Assembly: GCA_964002385.1 (NCBI GenBank)
Contig: CAXFFS010000032.1
Location: 1 to 13,836 of the forward strand
Direction of reading: 5' to 3'
Origin: AEGEAN-183 sp964002385
GTDB taxonomy: Bacteria > Pseudomonadota > Gammaproteobacteria > Magnimaribacterales > Magnimaribacteraceae
DNA: 13,836 nucleotides
A program made the translations under genes and the position numbers. The notes beneath the pieces were generated by a model. The model saw only the letters and a program-made list of their open reading frames with translations, did no database searches and was not told the origin of the DNA. Every line of letters starts with the position of its first letter. The first letter of the stretch is position 1. This document shows, piece by piece, positions 1 through 7,201 of this stretch.

Positions 1-122
1 AAACTTATTGGCGCATTACTAATAACAAAAAAAGTTAAATATAGGAAATAAGACAATAGAATTAGTGAACTTATTCTTACTGCCAAAAAGTCATTTGTCC
101 CGGACCCAAATATTCCCTTCAT
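1..122 (-). CDS. sdhD: Succinate dehydrogenase membrane anchor subunit SdhD (partial, N-terminus only)
   Basis: This is the first 40 codons of a gene that runs off the left edge of the window. The ATG (120-122) lies one base after the sdhC stop, so translation is probably coupled to sdhC. The translation begins MKGIFGSGTNDFLAVRISS and continues into a hydrophobic helix at about residues 18-35. The 'G..G..DFL..R' pattern before the first membrane helix matches E. coli SdhD (RNGVHDFILVRATA). In that family SdhD pairs with SdhC to anchor SdhAB to the inner membrane and to bind quinone and haem b. The haem ligand region lies outside the window. The identification rests on a short stretch, but position directly after sdhC makes it firm. 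SdhA and SdhB would be expected just beyond the left edge. Confidence 0.85.
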   Translation of the reverse strand, partial: MKGIFGSGTNDFLAVRISSLILLSYFLYLTFFVISNAPIS

Positions 123-123
123 G

Positions 124-513
124 TTAAATAAAAAATTTAATAAATAAGAAGACTGCAATAAACAGAAAAATTAAATTGAAGCTCCAAGAAATCAAAGTAC
201 CTGACTTAAGCTCTTCTCCTATTCCAAAGGCATCAGACATTAGTTTCTTTACCCCTAATAGAGAGTGATAAAGAAGGCCAACTAAAAATGAGTAAAATAT
301 TAATTTCAATACAAATAGATTATCTAAATCTTTCACTAGAGCTTCAAACTCTTGTTCAGAAGATAATGACCTATCTAGCATCCATACCGAAACAAGAAAA
401 ATAGAAAATAAAGCAAATCCCGATATCCTATGAAGTATTGAAGATAACCCAATGATTGGTAGATCTGTTGCCAAAGGGTTTAAATAAACTGGACGATTGT
501 CTTTTTCTTTCAT
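124..513 (-). CDS. sdhC: Succinate dehydrogenase cytochrome b556 subunit SdhC
   Basis: Membrane anchor of complex II; with SdhD it holds haem b and the quinone site in the inner membrane. The 129 aa length equals that of E. coli SdhC. Residues 8-14 (RPVYLNP) give the usual N-terminal 'RPV.L' motif. SILHRISG at 25-32 carries the Ser and Arg (S25, R29) that correspond to the quinone-site residues of the family. YHSLLGVKKLMSD around 82-94 holds His83, the expected haem b ligand. Three hydrophobic helices lie near 31-47, 65-87 and 104-128. The ATG at 511-513 has only a weak Shine-Dalgarno (GAAAG). It follows the MFS gene after 63 bases and precedes sdhD by one base. In many Gammaproteobacteria the sdh operon is divergent from gltA; here a co-directional transporter is upstream instead. 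Confidence 0.93.
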   Translation of the reverse strand: MKEKDNRPVYLNPLATDLPIIGLSSILHRISGFALFSIFLVSVWMLDRSLSSEQEFEALVKDLDNLFVLKLIFYSFLVGLLYHSLLGVKKLMSDAFGIGEELKSGTLISWSFNLIFLFIAVFLFIKFFI

Positions 514-550
514 CAGGCTTTCTAAGCTGTCATAGGCTGGGAACAGCGTA

Positions 551-556
551 ATTATA
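551..556 (-). promoter_or_regulatory. Possible -10 element for the sdh operon
   Basis: A perfect TATAAT on the minus strand lies 38-43 bases before the sdhC ATG, in the only gap between the MFS gene and sdhC. No convincing -35 hexamer is seen at 15-18 bases spacing (best candidate TAGCAT). A start of transcription near 544 would leave a leader of about 31 bases. In such AT-rich DNA a TATAAT can arise by chance, so this is tentative. Confidence 0.3.
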
Positions 557-576
557 ATTTGGCAATAAAGCGAATG

Positions 577-1776
577 CTATAAAGTTTTGCCTGCCACCAG
601 ACTTTTATTGATGTATGAAGCAATTAGGAAGACTAGAGCAAAGATAGGAAGAATGGCTAGGAAAGGAAGTGAAGGAGAAGATTCGTATAGAAAACCTCCT
701 AAAAGTGGTCCTATAGAAAACCCCAATCCAGGAGCAATCATAGCTAAACCTACAGCAGCTCCCTGGCTCTCTGAATCAGCATTTAGAGAAGCTGCTGCTG
801 TGTACCCTGGTGTTCCCAAGCCCATGCCTAGACCTATTATCGACATGCCAAGTACGTAAATGTTGAAATTAGCTGCATACACGGCCACTAATGTACCTAA
901 TATAAAGAAAGGGGTTGACCATTGAACAAGCTTAATAGGAGGAACTTTAATTTTTTGAACAATTGTTAGCTGAGCAACTATTGAGGTAAGAGCCATAAAC
1001 CCTAAGGCTATACCTAGACTTTGTTGTGTTTCTAAAATCGAGAGAGAGAAAGTATCCTGTAAATAAAAAGCAGTAATGGATTGAATAATTGCAAAAGATG
1101 AAAAAATTAAAACCCCAGTTGAAATTAACATCAGATTAGATTTTTCAAAATTAAAACCTTTCCCCGAGCTGTTAGTTTCTTGTTTTACAAATGATTCTGG
1201 TAAATAAAAATAAACAAATACTAATGCCATCATCATAAGAAATGACATAAACAAAAGAGGAATTAGACGACCATATGGCTCTAATGAAGCTGGAAAAATG
1301 GCAGTGTTGGCTATAAGGAAAGCAATGAACGAAACTAAGACAGGTCCGAGAATAGTCCCTATGTTATTGGCCGCCCCAAATTGCCCCATACCAGCTGATC
1401 TATTTTCTTCTGTAGTAACGTCAGCAACTGTAGCCCCTGTTGCAGGTCTCATACCAGCACCCAGTGCAGAATTAATCACTCGTGCCAAAAGCATAAAGAA
1501 AATAAGAGCTGTAAAGGTGAAATAACCTATCAGTCCTAAATAAGCTATCCAGCAAAAAAGAAGGGTTGAAGTTATGTATCCGACCAAGCCAATTATAAGT
1601 ACAAATTTTCTTCCTTTTTTATCACTCAACCTGCCCCAATAAGGAGTGAAAATAAGAAACATTAAAGCTGAGAAAGAAACTAAAGAAGTAATTAATTTAA
1701 CACTAAAACCCAATTCTCTCCCTATTAAAGGCATGGTTTGCCAATAGACTGATTGACCCATGCTCACAAAAATCAC
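577..1776 (-). CDS. Major facilitator superfamily transporter, drug:H+ antiporter-like (substrate unknown)
   Basis: Integral inner-membrane secondary transporter. The coordinates begin at the first conventional start codon (GTG, 1774-1776; 399 aa), but that start cuts into the first membrane helix. The open frame continues upstream to the stop at 1834-1836, and the extra residues (ending RIIALLIPTV) complete a normal helix 1, so the real protein is probably about 416 aa. In the 399-residue numbering, the loop 2-3 motif A is GRLSDKKGRK at 48-57, a motif-C-like GTILGPVL is at 140-147, and a GPLLGG lies in the C-terminal half. About 12 helices are visible, with a hydrophilic central loop around FVKQETNSSGKGFNFEK. 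These fit the 12-helix DHA1 family, which includes multidrug and tetracycline exporters and many carriers of unknown substrate. It follows the oligopeptidase gene with almost no gap and is the last gene of the long operon. Confidence 0.85.
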   Translation of the reverse strand: MIFVSMGQSVYWQTMPLIGRELGFSVKLITSLVSFSALMFLIFTPYWGRLSDKKGRKFVLIIGLVGYITSTLLFCWIAYLGLIGYFTFTALIFFMLLARVINSALGAGMRPATGATVADVTTEENRSAGMGQFGAANNIGTILGPVLVSFIAFLIANTAIFPASLEPYGRLIPLLFMSFLMMMALVFVYFYLPESFVKQETNSSGKGFNFEKSNLMLISTGVLIFSSFAIIQSITAFYLQDTFSLSILETQQSLGIALGFMALTSIVAQLTIVQKIKVPPIKLVQWSTPFFILGTLVAVYAANFNIYVLGMSIIGLGMGLGTPGYTAAASLNADSESQGAAVGLAMIAPGLGFSIGPLLGGFLYESSPSLPFLAILPIFALVFLIASYINKSLVAGKTL

Positions 1777-1833
1777 AGTAGGAATTAATAGAGCTATTAT
1801 TCTCTTATTTCTTTCTTCTGAACTAATAAGTTT
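1777..1833 (-). other. In-frame N-terminal extension of the MFS gene lacking ATG/GTG/TTG
   Basis: Between the oligopeptidase stop TAG (1834-1836) and the first GTG of the MFS gene (1776), the MFS frame stays open and encodes KLISSEERNKRIIALLIPTV (last residue from the GTG at 1774-1776), a charged segment running into a hydrophobic helix as expected for an MFS N-terminus. None of its codons is ATG, GTG or TTG. The most plausible initiator is ATT at 1825-1827, nine bases after AAAAAAGG (1837-1844), a possible Shine-Dalgarno sequence; this would leave six bases between the two genes. The GTG at 1776 has no visible ribosome binding site. Confidence 0.6.
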
Positions 1834-3975
1834 CTACCTTTTTTCCTTATCAATACGTAACAAAAAAGCGTACTCCAAAGCCACTTCTTCTAAGCTTGAA
1901 AATCTACCGCTGACACCACTATGACCGGCAGAAAGATTTACTTTCATTAAGATCGGGTGCTTTGACTGATTAAATTCTCTTAATTTTGCAACGTATTTTG
2001 CGGGTTCGTAATATTGCACCTGAGAATCCCATAATCCTGCTGTGACCAGAATGCTTGGATACTCAAGATGGTCAATATTGTCATAGGGAGAATACTGCAT
2101 AATGTATTCAAACTCATCCTTGTTCTCAGGGTTACCCCACTCATCATATTCTCCTGTGGTTAAAGGGATTGAAGGATCAGACATTGTTGTTATTACATCT
2201 ACGAAAGGCACATTTGAAATCACGCCATTAAAAAGTTCAGGTTCCATATTAAGAACAGCACCAATTAAAAGACCTCCTGCACTCCCTCCTGCAGCGTAGA
2301 CTCGTTCAGTATCTGCATAGCCTTGCTTTATAAGTCCTTTAGTTACATCAATAAAATCATAGAAAGTGTTTAATTTATTAAACATCTTTCCATCTTCATA
2401 CCATTGCCTTCCTAGTTCCTGCCCTCCTCGAACATGAGCAATGGCAAAAACAAATCCCCTGTCTAAAAGAGACAACCTATTGGAATTAAATCCTGGATCT
2501 ACTGAATATCCATAAGAGCCATAGCCGTAAACGAAAAGGGGATTTTTACCCTTTTTAAATTTATCTCTTTTATAAACTAAAGAAACAGGTACCTGAGTCC
2601 CATCTCTAGCCTTAATATTTTTCCTTTCGACTTTGTAAACACTAGGAGAAAACGTCCCCAAGACTTCTAGTTGTTTTAATAGCTTTCTACTGCCTGTCGC
2701 TAGGTCATAAGAATAAACACTATCCGGAGTTCGCATGCTTGTATAACCAAAATACATTTTCTTACTGTCATACTCGGGATTTGATGCAAAGTAAGTTGAA
2801 TAAGTTGGATCATTAAATTTGACCTTCCTTTTGAACTGTCCTTTCCTGTCCATAATTCTAATTTGTCTTAATCCCTGCTCTCTCTCCAATAAGACTATGT
2901 TCAAAGGATAAGCCAGAAAAGACTGCAACAAGACATCCTCTCTATGGGGCACTAATTCTTTCCAATTAGTCTTGGTTGAAGAGTTCTTTAGACTCGTTTC
3001 CATGAGTCTAAAGTTTTTAGCTTTCCAATTAGTCAGTATAAGTAACCTTTCAGAGTCATCTTCGACCGAATAAAGATGGTCTTCTTCCCGAGCCAAAATT
3101 TTTATTGGCGAGCTCTCTGGAAAATTTGAGTCAATTAAAAGTGTTTCGGAACTGGTGGTTCTTGAAACATTTATTTCAATGTATTTCATGGAGCGAGAAT
3201 TCCCAACCGATACGTGGAAAGTTGTATCTTTTTCTTCGTAAACCAATTGGTCTTCAGATTGCCTCTCTCCAAGTTTATGTCTGTAGACTTTAAAAGGAAG
3301 AAGGGTCTTCGGTGTTCTCAACACATAAAACAAATATTGACCATCAAGAGACCAAGCCATATCCCCCGAAGTATTTTTGATACTATCATTGAGAAATTTA
3401 CCAGAGTTCAAGTCTTTTATCTTAATCTCATACTTTCTTCTTCCTGTGGTATCTTCGGCTAAAGCCATCAAATCTTCTGAAGGGGAAATGTTCCAATTCG
3501 ACAAAGTATAGAATTCAGATTTTTCTGCCAATTTATTGACGTCTAAGATTATCTCTTCCTTCTTTGACTTAAGCTTCCTGCGAATATAGATAGCATGTTC
3601 ATTCTCAGGCTCATACCTTCTGAAATATTCGTAGGATCCTAAGGGGATAGGAAAGGAGTCTTCTTTTTTAGGTATCCTTGAAGTTATTTCTTCGAAAAGC
3701 TGATCTCGCTTATCTACGCCTGTACCAAACCACTGTTCAAGAAATTTATTCTCTGATTTTAGATGATCTATTACTTCAGGGTTTTTTCTTGTGTCATCCC
3801 TCATCCAGTAATAATCATCAACTCTTATTACGCCATGCGACTCAAATTTTACTGCTTCTTTTTTTGGGTTAGGAGGATTCAATTCTTTCAAATCTCTTAC
3901 TTGTAATTCATTAGAGCCAATAAAAAGAAAACAGACTAACAGAAAAAAGATAAATTTATTGTTATTGCTTCTCAT
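1834..3975 (-). CDS. ptrB: Oligopeptidase B (S9A prolyl oligopeptidase family serine peptidase) with N-terminal signal peptide
   Basis: Serine peptidase that in known members cleaves short peptides after Lys or Arg. The 713 aa protein has an N-terminal propeller (roughly 70-440) and a C-terminal alpha/beta-hydrolase domain. The triad is visible: Ser565 in GGSAGG, Asp650 in GLWDSQVQYYEPAKY and His685 in SAGHSGVSGR. The 85- and 35-residue spacings equal those of E. coli PtrB (Ser532, Asp617, His652, from memory), with a constant offset of 33. The offset comes from an N-terminal extension: MRSNNNK followed by a hydrophobic run (8-20), which looks like a Sec signal peptide and suggests periplasmic rather than cytoplasmic location. 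Cys15 follows Leu-Leu-Val, a poor lipobox. RDDTR near 60 and YGYGSYG also match the family. The ATG overlaps the der stop by one base (TAATG), so translation is probably coupled to der. Confidence 0.92.
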   Translation of the reverse strand: MRSNNNKFIFFLLVCFLFIGSNELQVRDLKELNPPNPKKEAVKFESHGVIRVDDYYWMRDDTRKNPEVIDHLKSENKFLEQWFGTGVDKRDQLFEEITSRIPKKEDSFPIPLGSYEYFRRYEPENEHAIYIRRKLKSKKEEIILDVNKLAEKSEFYTLSNWNISPSEDLMALAEDTTGRRKYEIKIKDLNSGKFLNDSIKNTSGDMAWSLDGQYLFYVLRTPKTLLPFKVYRHKLGERQSEDQLVYEEKDTTFHVSVGNSRSMKYIEINVSRTTSSETLLIDSNFPESSPIKILAREEDHLYSVEDDSERLLILTNWKAKNFRLMETSLKNSSTKTNWKELVPHREDVLLQSFLAYPLNIVLLEREQGLRQIRIMDRKGQFKRKVKFNDPTYSTYFASNPEYDSKKMYFGYTSMRTPDSVYSYDLATGSRKLLKQLEVLGTFSPSVYKVERKNIKARDGTQVPVSLVYKRDKFKKGKNPLFVYGYGSYGYSVDPGFNSNRLSLLDRGFVFAIAHVRGGQELGRQWYEDGKMFNKLNTFYDFIDVTKGLIKQGYADTERVYAAGGSAGGLLIGAVLNMEPELFNGVISNVPFVDVITTMSDPSIPLTTGEYDEWGNPENKDEFEYIMQYSPYDNIDHLEYPSILVTAGLWDSQVQYYEPAKYVAKLREFNQSKHPILMKVNLSAGHSGVSGRFSSLEEVALEYAFLLRIDKEKR

Positions 3976-5345
3976 TATTTTTTACTTCTTTTAATTATTC
4001 TTTTTCTTTTCTTTTTTTGCCTACCGCTTAATACGTTAGGTTTATCTTTATAAGGATTTTCACTTTCAAGAAAATCGATTATTAAAGGAGTAGATCTGAG
4101 TTTTAAGTGTTCTCTAAAATAATTTTCCATATATTTTTTATAAGATGAAGATAGTTTTTTCAAGTTTTTACCATGAATAAGAAATAAGGGGGGATTCTTT
4201 CCACCCTGATGAATATACCTCATCTTAGGCCTGAACCTCCCAATCAATGGAGGAGGTTGTTTTTTTATAGCTTCATTTAAAATTTTATTAAGAACAGAAG
4301 TACTAAAATCTTTGCTGGTTGCCAAGTAAGCTTCTTCAGCTAAATTCAATAATTTCTTTAGACCCTTGCCTTCTTTTGCTGAAATTAAACTAACCCCAAC
4401 AAATTTTGCAAAGCTCAACCTTCTAAAAATATGATCAGTTAAGTTGGCTAATTCTTCTTTATTTAATAAATCAATTTTATTGGCAACAATGAGGACAGGC
4501 TTTCCTATTGAAAGTGCTAGACCTAGTAGATGCATATCCTGGTCAACTAAAGGTTCTACAGCATCTAATATATGAATGACTACATTGGACTTCTTAATTG
4601 CTTCAATTGATTGAGAAATTGAAAATTGTTCAACCTTACTCTTAGACACACTTTTTTTTCTAACTCCAGCTGTATCTATGAGAGTTATTTCTCTTTCTTT
4701 AATGGGTACTTCAATTGAATCCCTGGTAGTGCCAGATTCTGAGGACACTAACACTCTTTCAAACCCAGATAATTTGTTTATTAAAGTTGATTTTCCAACA
4801 TTAGGTCGACCTAATATAGAAATCCTCAGGTCATTTCTTTTTTCTTGGATGGGTTCAGCTACTGGAGCTGTTTCTAGTAAATCTTTTTTTAAGGCATCTA
4901 AGCCCAAGTTATGGGCTGTAGAAACTACAACTTTATCTTTGAATCCTAACTGATCAAATTCAAAACTCTCTTCTAGATCTTTTGCGTTGTCTATTTTATT
5001 TACTATTAACCTAACTGGCTTGTTCGTTTTCCTTAACTTCTTAGCTATCTCCTCATCTAAAGGCATTAATCCATCCTTTCCATCAACCATAAAAAAGAGG
5101 ATATCAGCCTCTTCAATTGCTAGATTTGTTTGCTTGATTACATCTTTACTGAGATCAGAAGAATCCTTTCCAATGCCCCCTGTGTCAATTAGTATGGCAG
5201 ACGATTTAAGATCTCTTCCGTATTGCCTATCTCGAGTTAATCCTGAAAAATCAGCTACAAGCGCAGCTCTAGACCCGGTTAATATGTTAAATAAACTAGA
5301 TTTACCTACATTAGGCCTTCCAACAATAGCTACTATACAAGACAT
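3975..5345 (-). CDS. der: Ribosome-assembly GTPase Der (EngA), tandem G domains
   Basis: Essential GTPase of 50S subunit maturation, unique in carrying two G domains in one chain. At 456 aa it is somewhat shorter than E. coli Der (490). Domain 1: P-loop GRPNVGKS at 9-16, DTGG at 54-57, NKID at 116-119. Domain 2: P-loop GRPNVGKS at 179-186, DTAG at 224-227, NKID at 289-292, SAK at 322-324. A KH-like domain follows (about 345-435), containing GRFRPKMRYIHQGGKNPP, and the protein ends in a strongly basic tail (RQKKKRKRIIKRSKK) likely to contact rRNA. The ATG at 5343-5345 has AGG seven bases upstream. The gene follows bamB after 42 bases, the usual gammaproteobacterial arrangement, and overlaps the oligopeptidase start by one base. 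Confidence 0.98.
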   Translation of the reverse strand: MSCIVAIVGRPNVGKSSLFNILTGSRAALVADFSGLTRDRQYGRDLKSSAILIDTGGIGKDSSDLSKDVIKQTNLAIEEADILFFMVDGKDGLMPLDEEIAKKLRKTNKPVRLIVNKIDNAKDLEESFEFDQLGFKDKVVVSTAHNLGLDALKKDLLETAPVAEPIQEKRNDLRISILGRPNVGKSTLINKLSGFERVLVSSESGTTRDSIEVPIKEREITLIDTAGVRKKSVSKSKVEQFSISQSIEAIKKSNVVIHILDAVEPLVDQDMHLLGLALSIGKPVLIVANKIDLLNKEELANLTDHIFRRLSFAKFVGVSLISAKEGKGLKKLLNLAEEAYLATSKDFSTSVLNKILNEAIKKQPPPLIGRFRPKMRYIHQGGKNPPLFLIHGKNLKKLSSSYKKYMENYFREHLKLRSTPLIIDFLESENPYKDKPNVLSGRQKKKRKRIIKRSKK

Positions 5346-5387
5346 GATTAGACCTGCTCTCCCATGAAAATTTGTAATTATAAAGAT

Positions 5388-6551
5388 TTATTTTAGAGAT
5401 AAGAAAAATAGCCTTCCCTTTTCATCGGTCACAGCCAACTTATCTCCTTCGGAAACAATTTCTAAAATTGGATTCTTGGATATCTGGGATCTGCCTAAAA
5501 AAGAACCGTCACCAGCATTTAAAATATGAACGTAGCCTTCAAAATCTCCTACAGCAATATTACCTCTAATATTTACTGGTGAAGTTAGGCCTCTCAATTT
5601 TAAACCCTCTTGTTGCCACAAAATTACTCCAGAAGATAAACCAAAAGCTTTCATAATGTCCTTATCATCTATGGCTACTACTCTAGATCTAGCCTCTACT
5701 AAATCCTTTGTGGTAGAGATCTTTTCTTGCCAGATTGGTCTACCTTGCTGCAAATCTATTGCAGTGATATGGCCTTGGTAAGAAGCTGCAACAAATAGAT
5801 CATTTGCTACTACTACCTTCCCGTCTATATCTACAATTCTTTCTAACTCGGAAGCAGCTTCATTTATAGTAATTGGAAATTCTAACCTTACAGATCCAGA
5901 TTCTGGATAAATCATTGCCACTGTACCATTTGCAAATCCAGTAAAAATAAAACCCTGTCTTAAGATAGGAGTAGAAGTACCTCGAAGGCTTAAGTTCGGC
6001 ACAGAAACTTGGTGTATCCAGTTCTGCTCACCTGTTTCTAAATCAAATGCCGCCACACTGCCATCTGCCCCTTGAGCAACAACAACGCTTCCATTTGTAA
6101 CTGGGGAAGAGAGTATTTCACTTGTTGCTTGAGCCCTCCATGTCTCCTGACCATTTTCTTGGTTCAAAATTACCACCTCACCATCCAAAGTAGCGTAAAT
6201 AATCTTTCTAAAAGCAGACTCTATGCCTCCTGAAGCTTGATCATTTGTTTCTCTTTCCCATAGCTTTCTTCCAGTACTTTTCTCAAAGGCAAATAGCTCT
6301 CCTTCTGGATTTATGTAAAAAACTTTGTCTCCACTGATAGAAGGTAAAATTCTTCCTACTGGTTTATCCTTCCCCACTTTCACTTCCCAAACGCTACTTA
6401 TGGTCACTTTCTTTGTAATTTCTTCTAAGACCGCAGGTAGTTCAATCTCATCCTCATCATCTCCCCAAAACTTCAACCAACTGAGAGAGGAACAACTGCT
6501 TAAAGTTACTAGTAATAAAAAAATTGTAAAAAGTTTTGTAATCCTATGCAT
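5388..6551 (-). CDS. bamB: Outer-membrane assembly lipoprotein BamB
   Basis: Lipoprotein of the BAM complex, which inserts beta-barrel proteins into the outer membrane; it acts on the periplasmic face. The signal peptide has a lipobox LSSC ending at Cys20, followed by Ser-Ser, so no Asp+2 inner-membrane retention signal. The rest is an eight-bladed PQQ-like propeller; blade-closing motifs of the type 'G...W' recur (TGRKLWERE, NGQETWRAQ, TGEQNWIHQ, QGRPIWQEK, SGVILWQQE). The 387 aa length is close to E. coli BamB (392). It begins one base after the yfgM stop with little Shine-Dalgarno, so coupling to yfgM is likely, and der follows after 42 bases. The order yfgM-bamB-der supports the call. Confidence 0.97.
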   Translation of the reverse strand: MHRITKLFTIFLLLVTLSSCSSLSWLKFWGDDEDEIELPAVLEEITKKVTISSVWEVKVGKDKPVGRILPSISGDKVFYINPEGELFAFEKSTGRKLWERETNDQASGGIESAFRKIIYATLDGEVVILNQENGQETWRAQATSEILSSPVTNGSVVVAQGADGSVAAFDLETGEQNWIHQVSVPNLSLRGTSTPILRQGFIFTGFANGTVAMIYPESGSVRLEFPITINEAASELERIVDIDGKVVVANDLFVAASYQGHITAIDLQQGRPIWQEKISTTKDLVEARSRVVAIDDKDIMKAFGLSSGVILWQQEGLKLRGLTSPVNIRGNIAVGDFEGYVHILNAGDGSFLGRSQISKNPILEIVSEGDKLAVTDEKGRLFFLSLK

Positions 6552-6552
6552 A

Positions 6553-7191
6553 TCAATTATCCAGGTTGGCTAATTTCATTTTTAATAAAGCTTGTATAGA
6601 CTGGCTTTGAGTGGATTCCAGTGCCTTGAGATAGCTTAATTTAGCTTGAGAAAACTGACCTAGTTGCTCTTCTGCATCTCCTTTAACTTCATAAAGTGAA
6701 CCATTCAAGGTTTGAGAGTGTTCAATTACCTCTATAGCCTTTTCAGGATTCTCATTTGCTATTAAAACTCTTGCTAGTCTTAAACGAGCAGTAACTTCAA
6801 TTGGATCAAAATCTGAGCCCCATTTTGAATCGTGCCTATCTAAAATCCATCTTAGGTATTCTTCAGCTTTATTTAGATCGTTTTGATCCACAAAAATTTT
6901 AGCTAGATGAAAAGTTACTAAATCTGCATACAGGCTGTTAGGGTATTTTTGAACTATCTCTTCAGCCAACACCTTTTGATCTAACTCACTATCATTTAAT
7001 GCATTTATAAAAGATTCGTACATGTCTGAAGAATCTTGTAACTTAGTTACTTTATTTTGAGACCAATATTCCCACCCTATAATTCCACCACCTAACAAAA
7101 TCAACGAGAGCAAGAGCAGATACTTATAACTACCCCATAAGGAACTCAGAAATTCTGTGTTCTCTTCTTCGGTTGAAGAAAGCTTTACCAT
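6553..7191 (-). CDS. yfgM: YfgM family tetratricopeptide-like membrane protein (SecYEG-associated)
   Basis: Single-pass inner-membrane protein of the YfgM family; in E. coli it associates with the Sec translocon together with PpiD and links it to periplasmic chaperones. The 212 aa length is close to the E. coli protein (206). A short acidic cytoplasmic N-terminus precedes one membrane helix at about 24-43 (YKYLLLLSLILLGGGIIGW), followed by a periplasmic helical region with TPR-like repeats, such as LYADLVTFHLAKIFVDQND and ARLRLARVLIANENPEKA. It starts 10 bases after the hisS stop with a weak ribosome binding site and ends one base before bamB. Sequence is less conserved in this family than in its neighbours, so the name rests on architecture plus the hisS-yfgM-bamB context. 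Confidence 0.9.
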   Translation of the reverse strand: MVKLSSTEEENTEFLSSLWGSYKYLLLLSLILLGGGIIGWEYWSQNKVTKLQDSSDMYESFINALNDSELDQKVLAEEIVQKYPNSLYADLVTFHLAKIFVDQNDLNKAEEYLRWILDRHDSKWGSDFDPIEVTARLRLARVLIANENPEKAIEVIEHSQTLNGSLYEVKGDAEEQLGQFSQAKLSYLKALESTQSQSIQALLKMKLANLDN

Positions 7192-7201
7192 TTGATTATT
7201 A

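Noticed and set aside
526..547. Inverted repeat GCTGT/ACAGC upstream of sdhC as a terminator or attenuator
   Set aside because: The stem is only five pairs with a 12-base loop and no T run follows; not convincing.
5348..5365. Five-codon mini frame (MGEQV) just before der, a possible leader peptide
   Set aside because: It contains the der ribosome binding site and has none of its own; a frame this short arises easily by chance.
4987..5367. Open frame of 126 codons on the + strand opposite der
   Set aside because: It is fully antisense to der, whose motifs are intact, and its translation shows no recognisable domain. It is a by-product of codon use on the other strand, as are the shorter + strand frames elsewhere in the window.
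5377..5382. TATAAT between bamB and der as an internal promoter
   Set aside because: The best -35 match is only 3 of 6 and the base composition makes such hexamers common; too weak to list as a feature.
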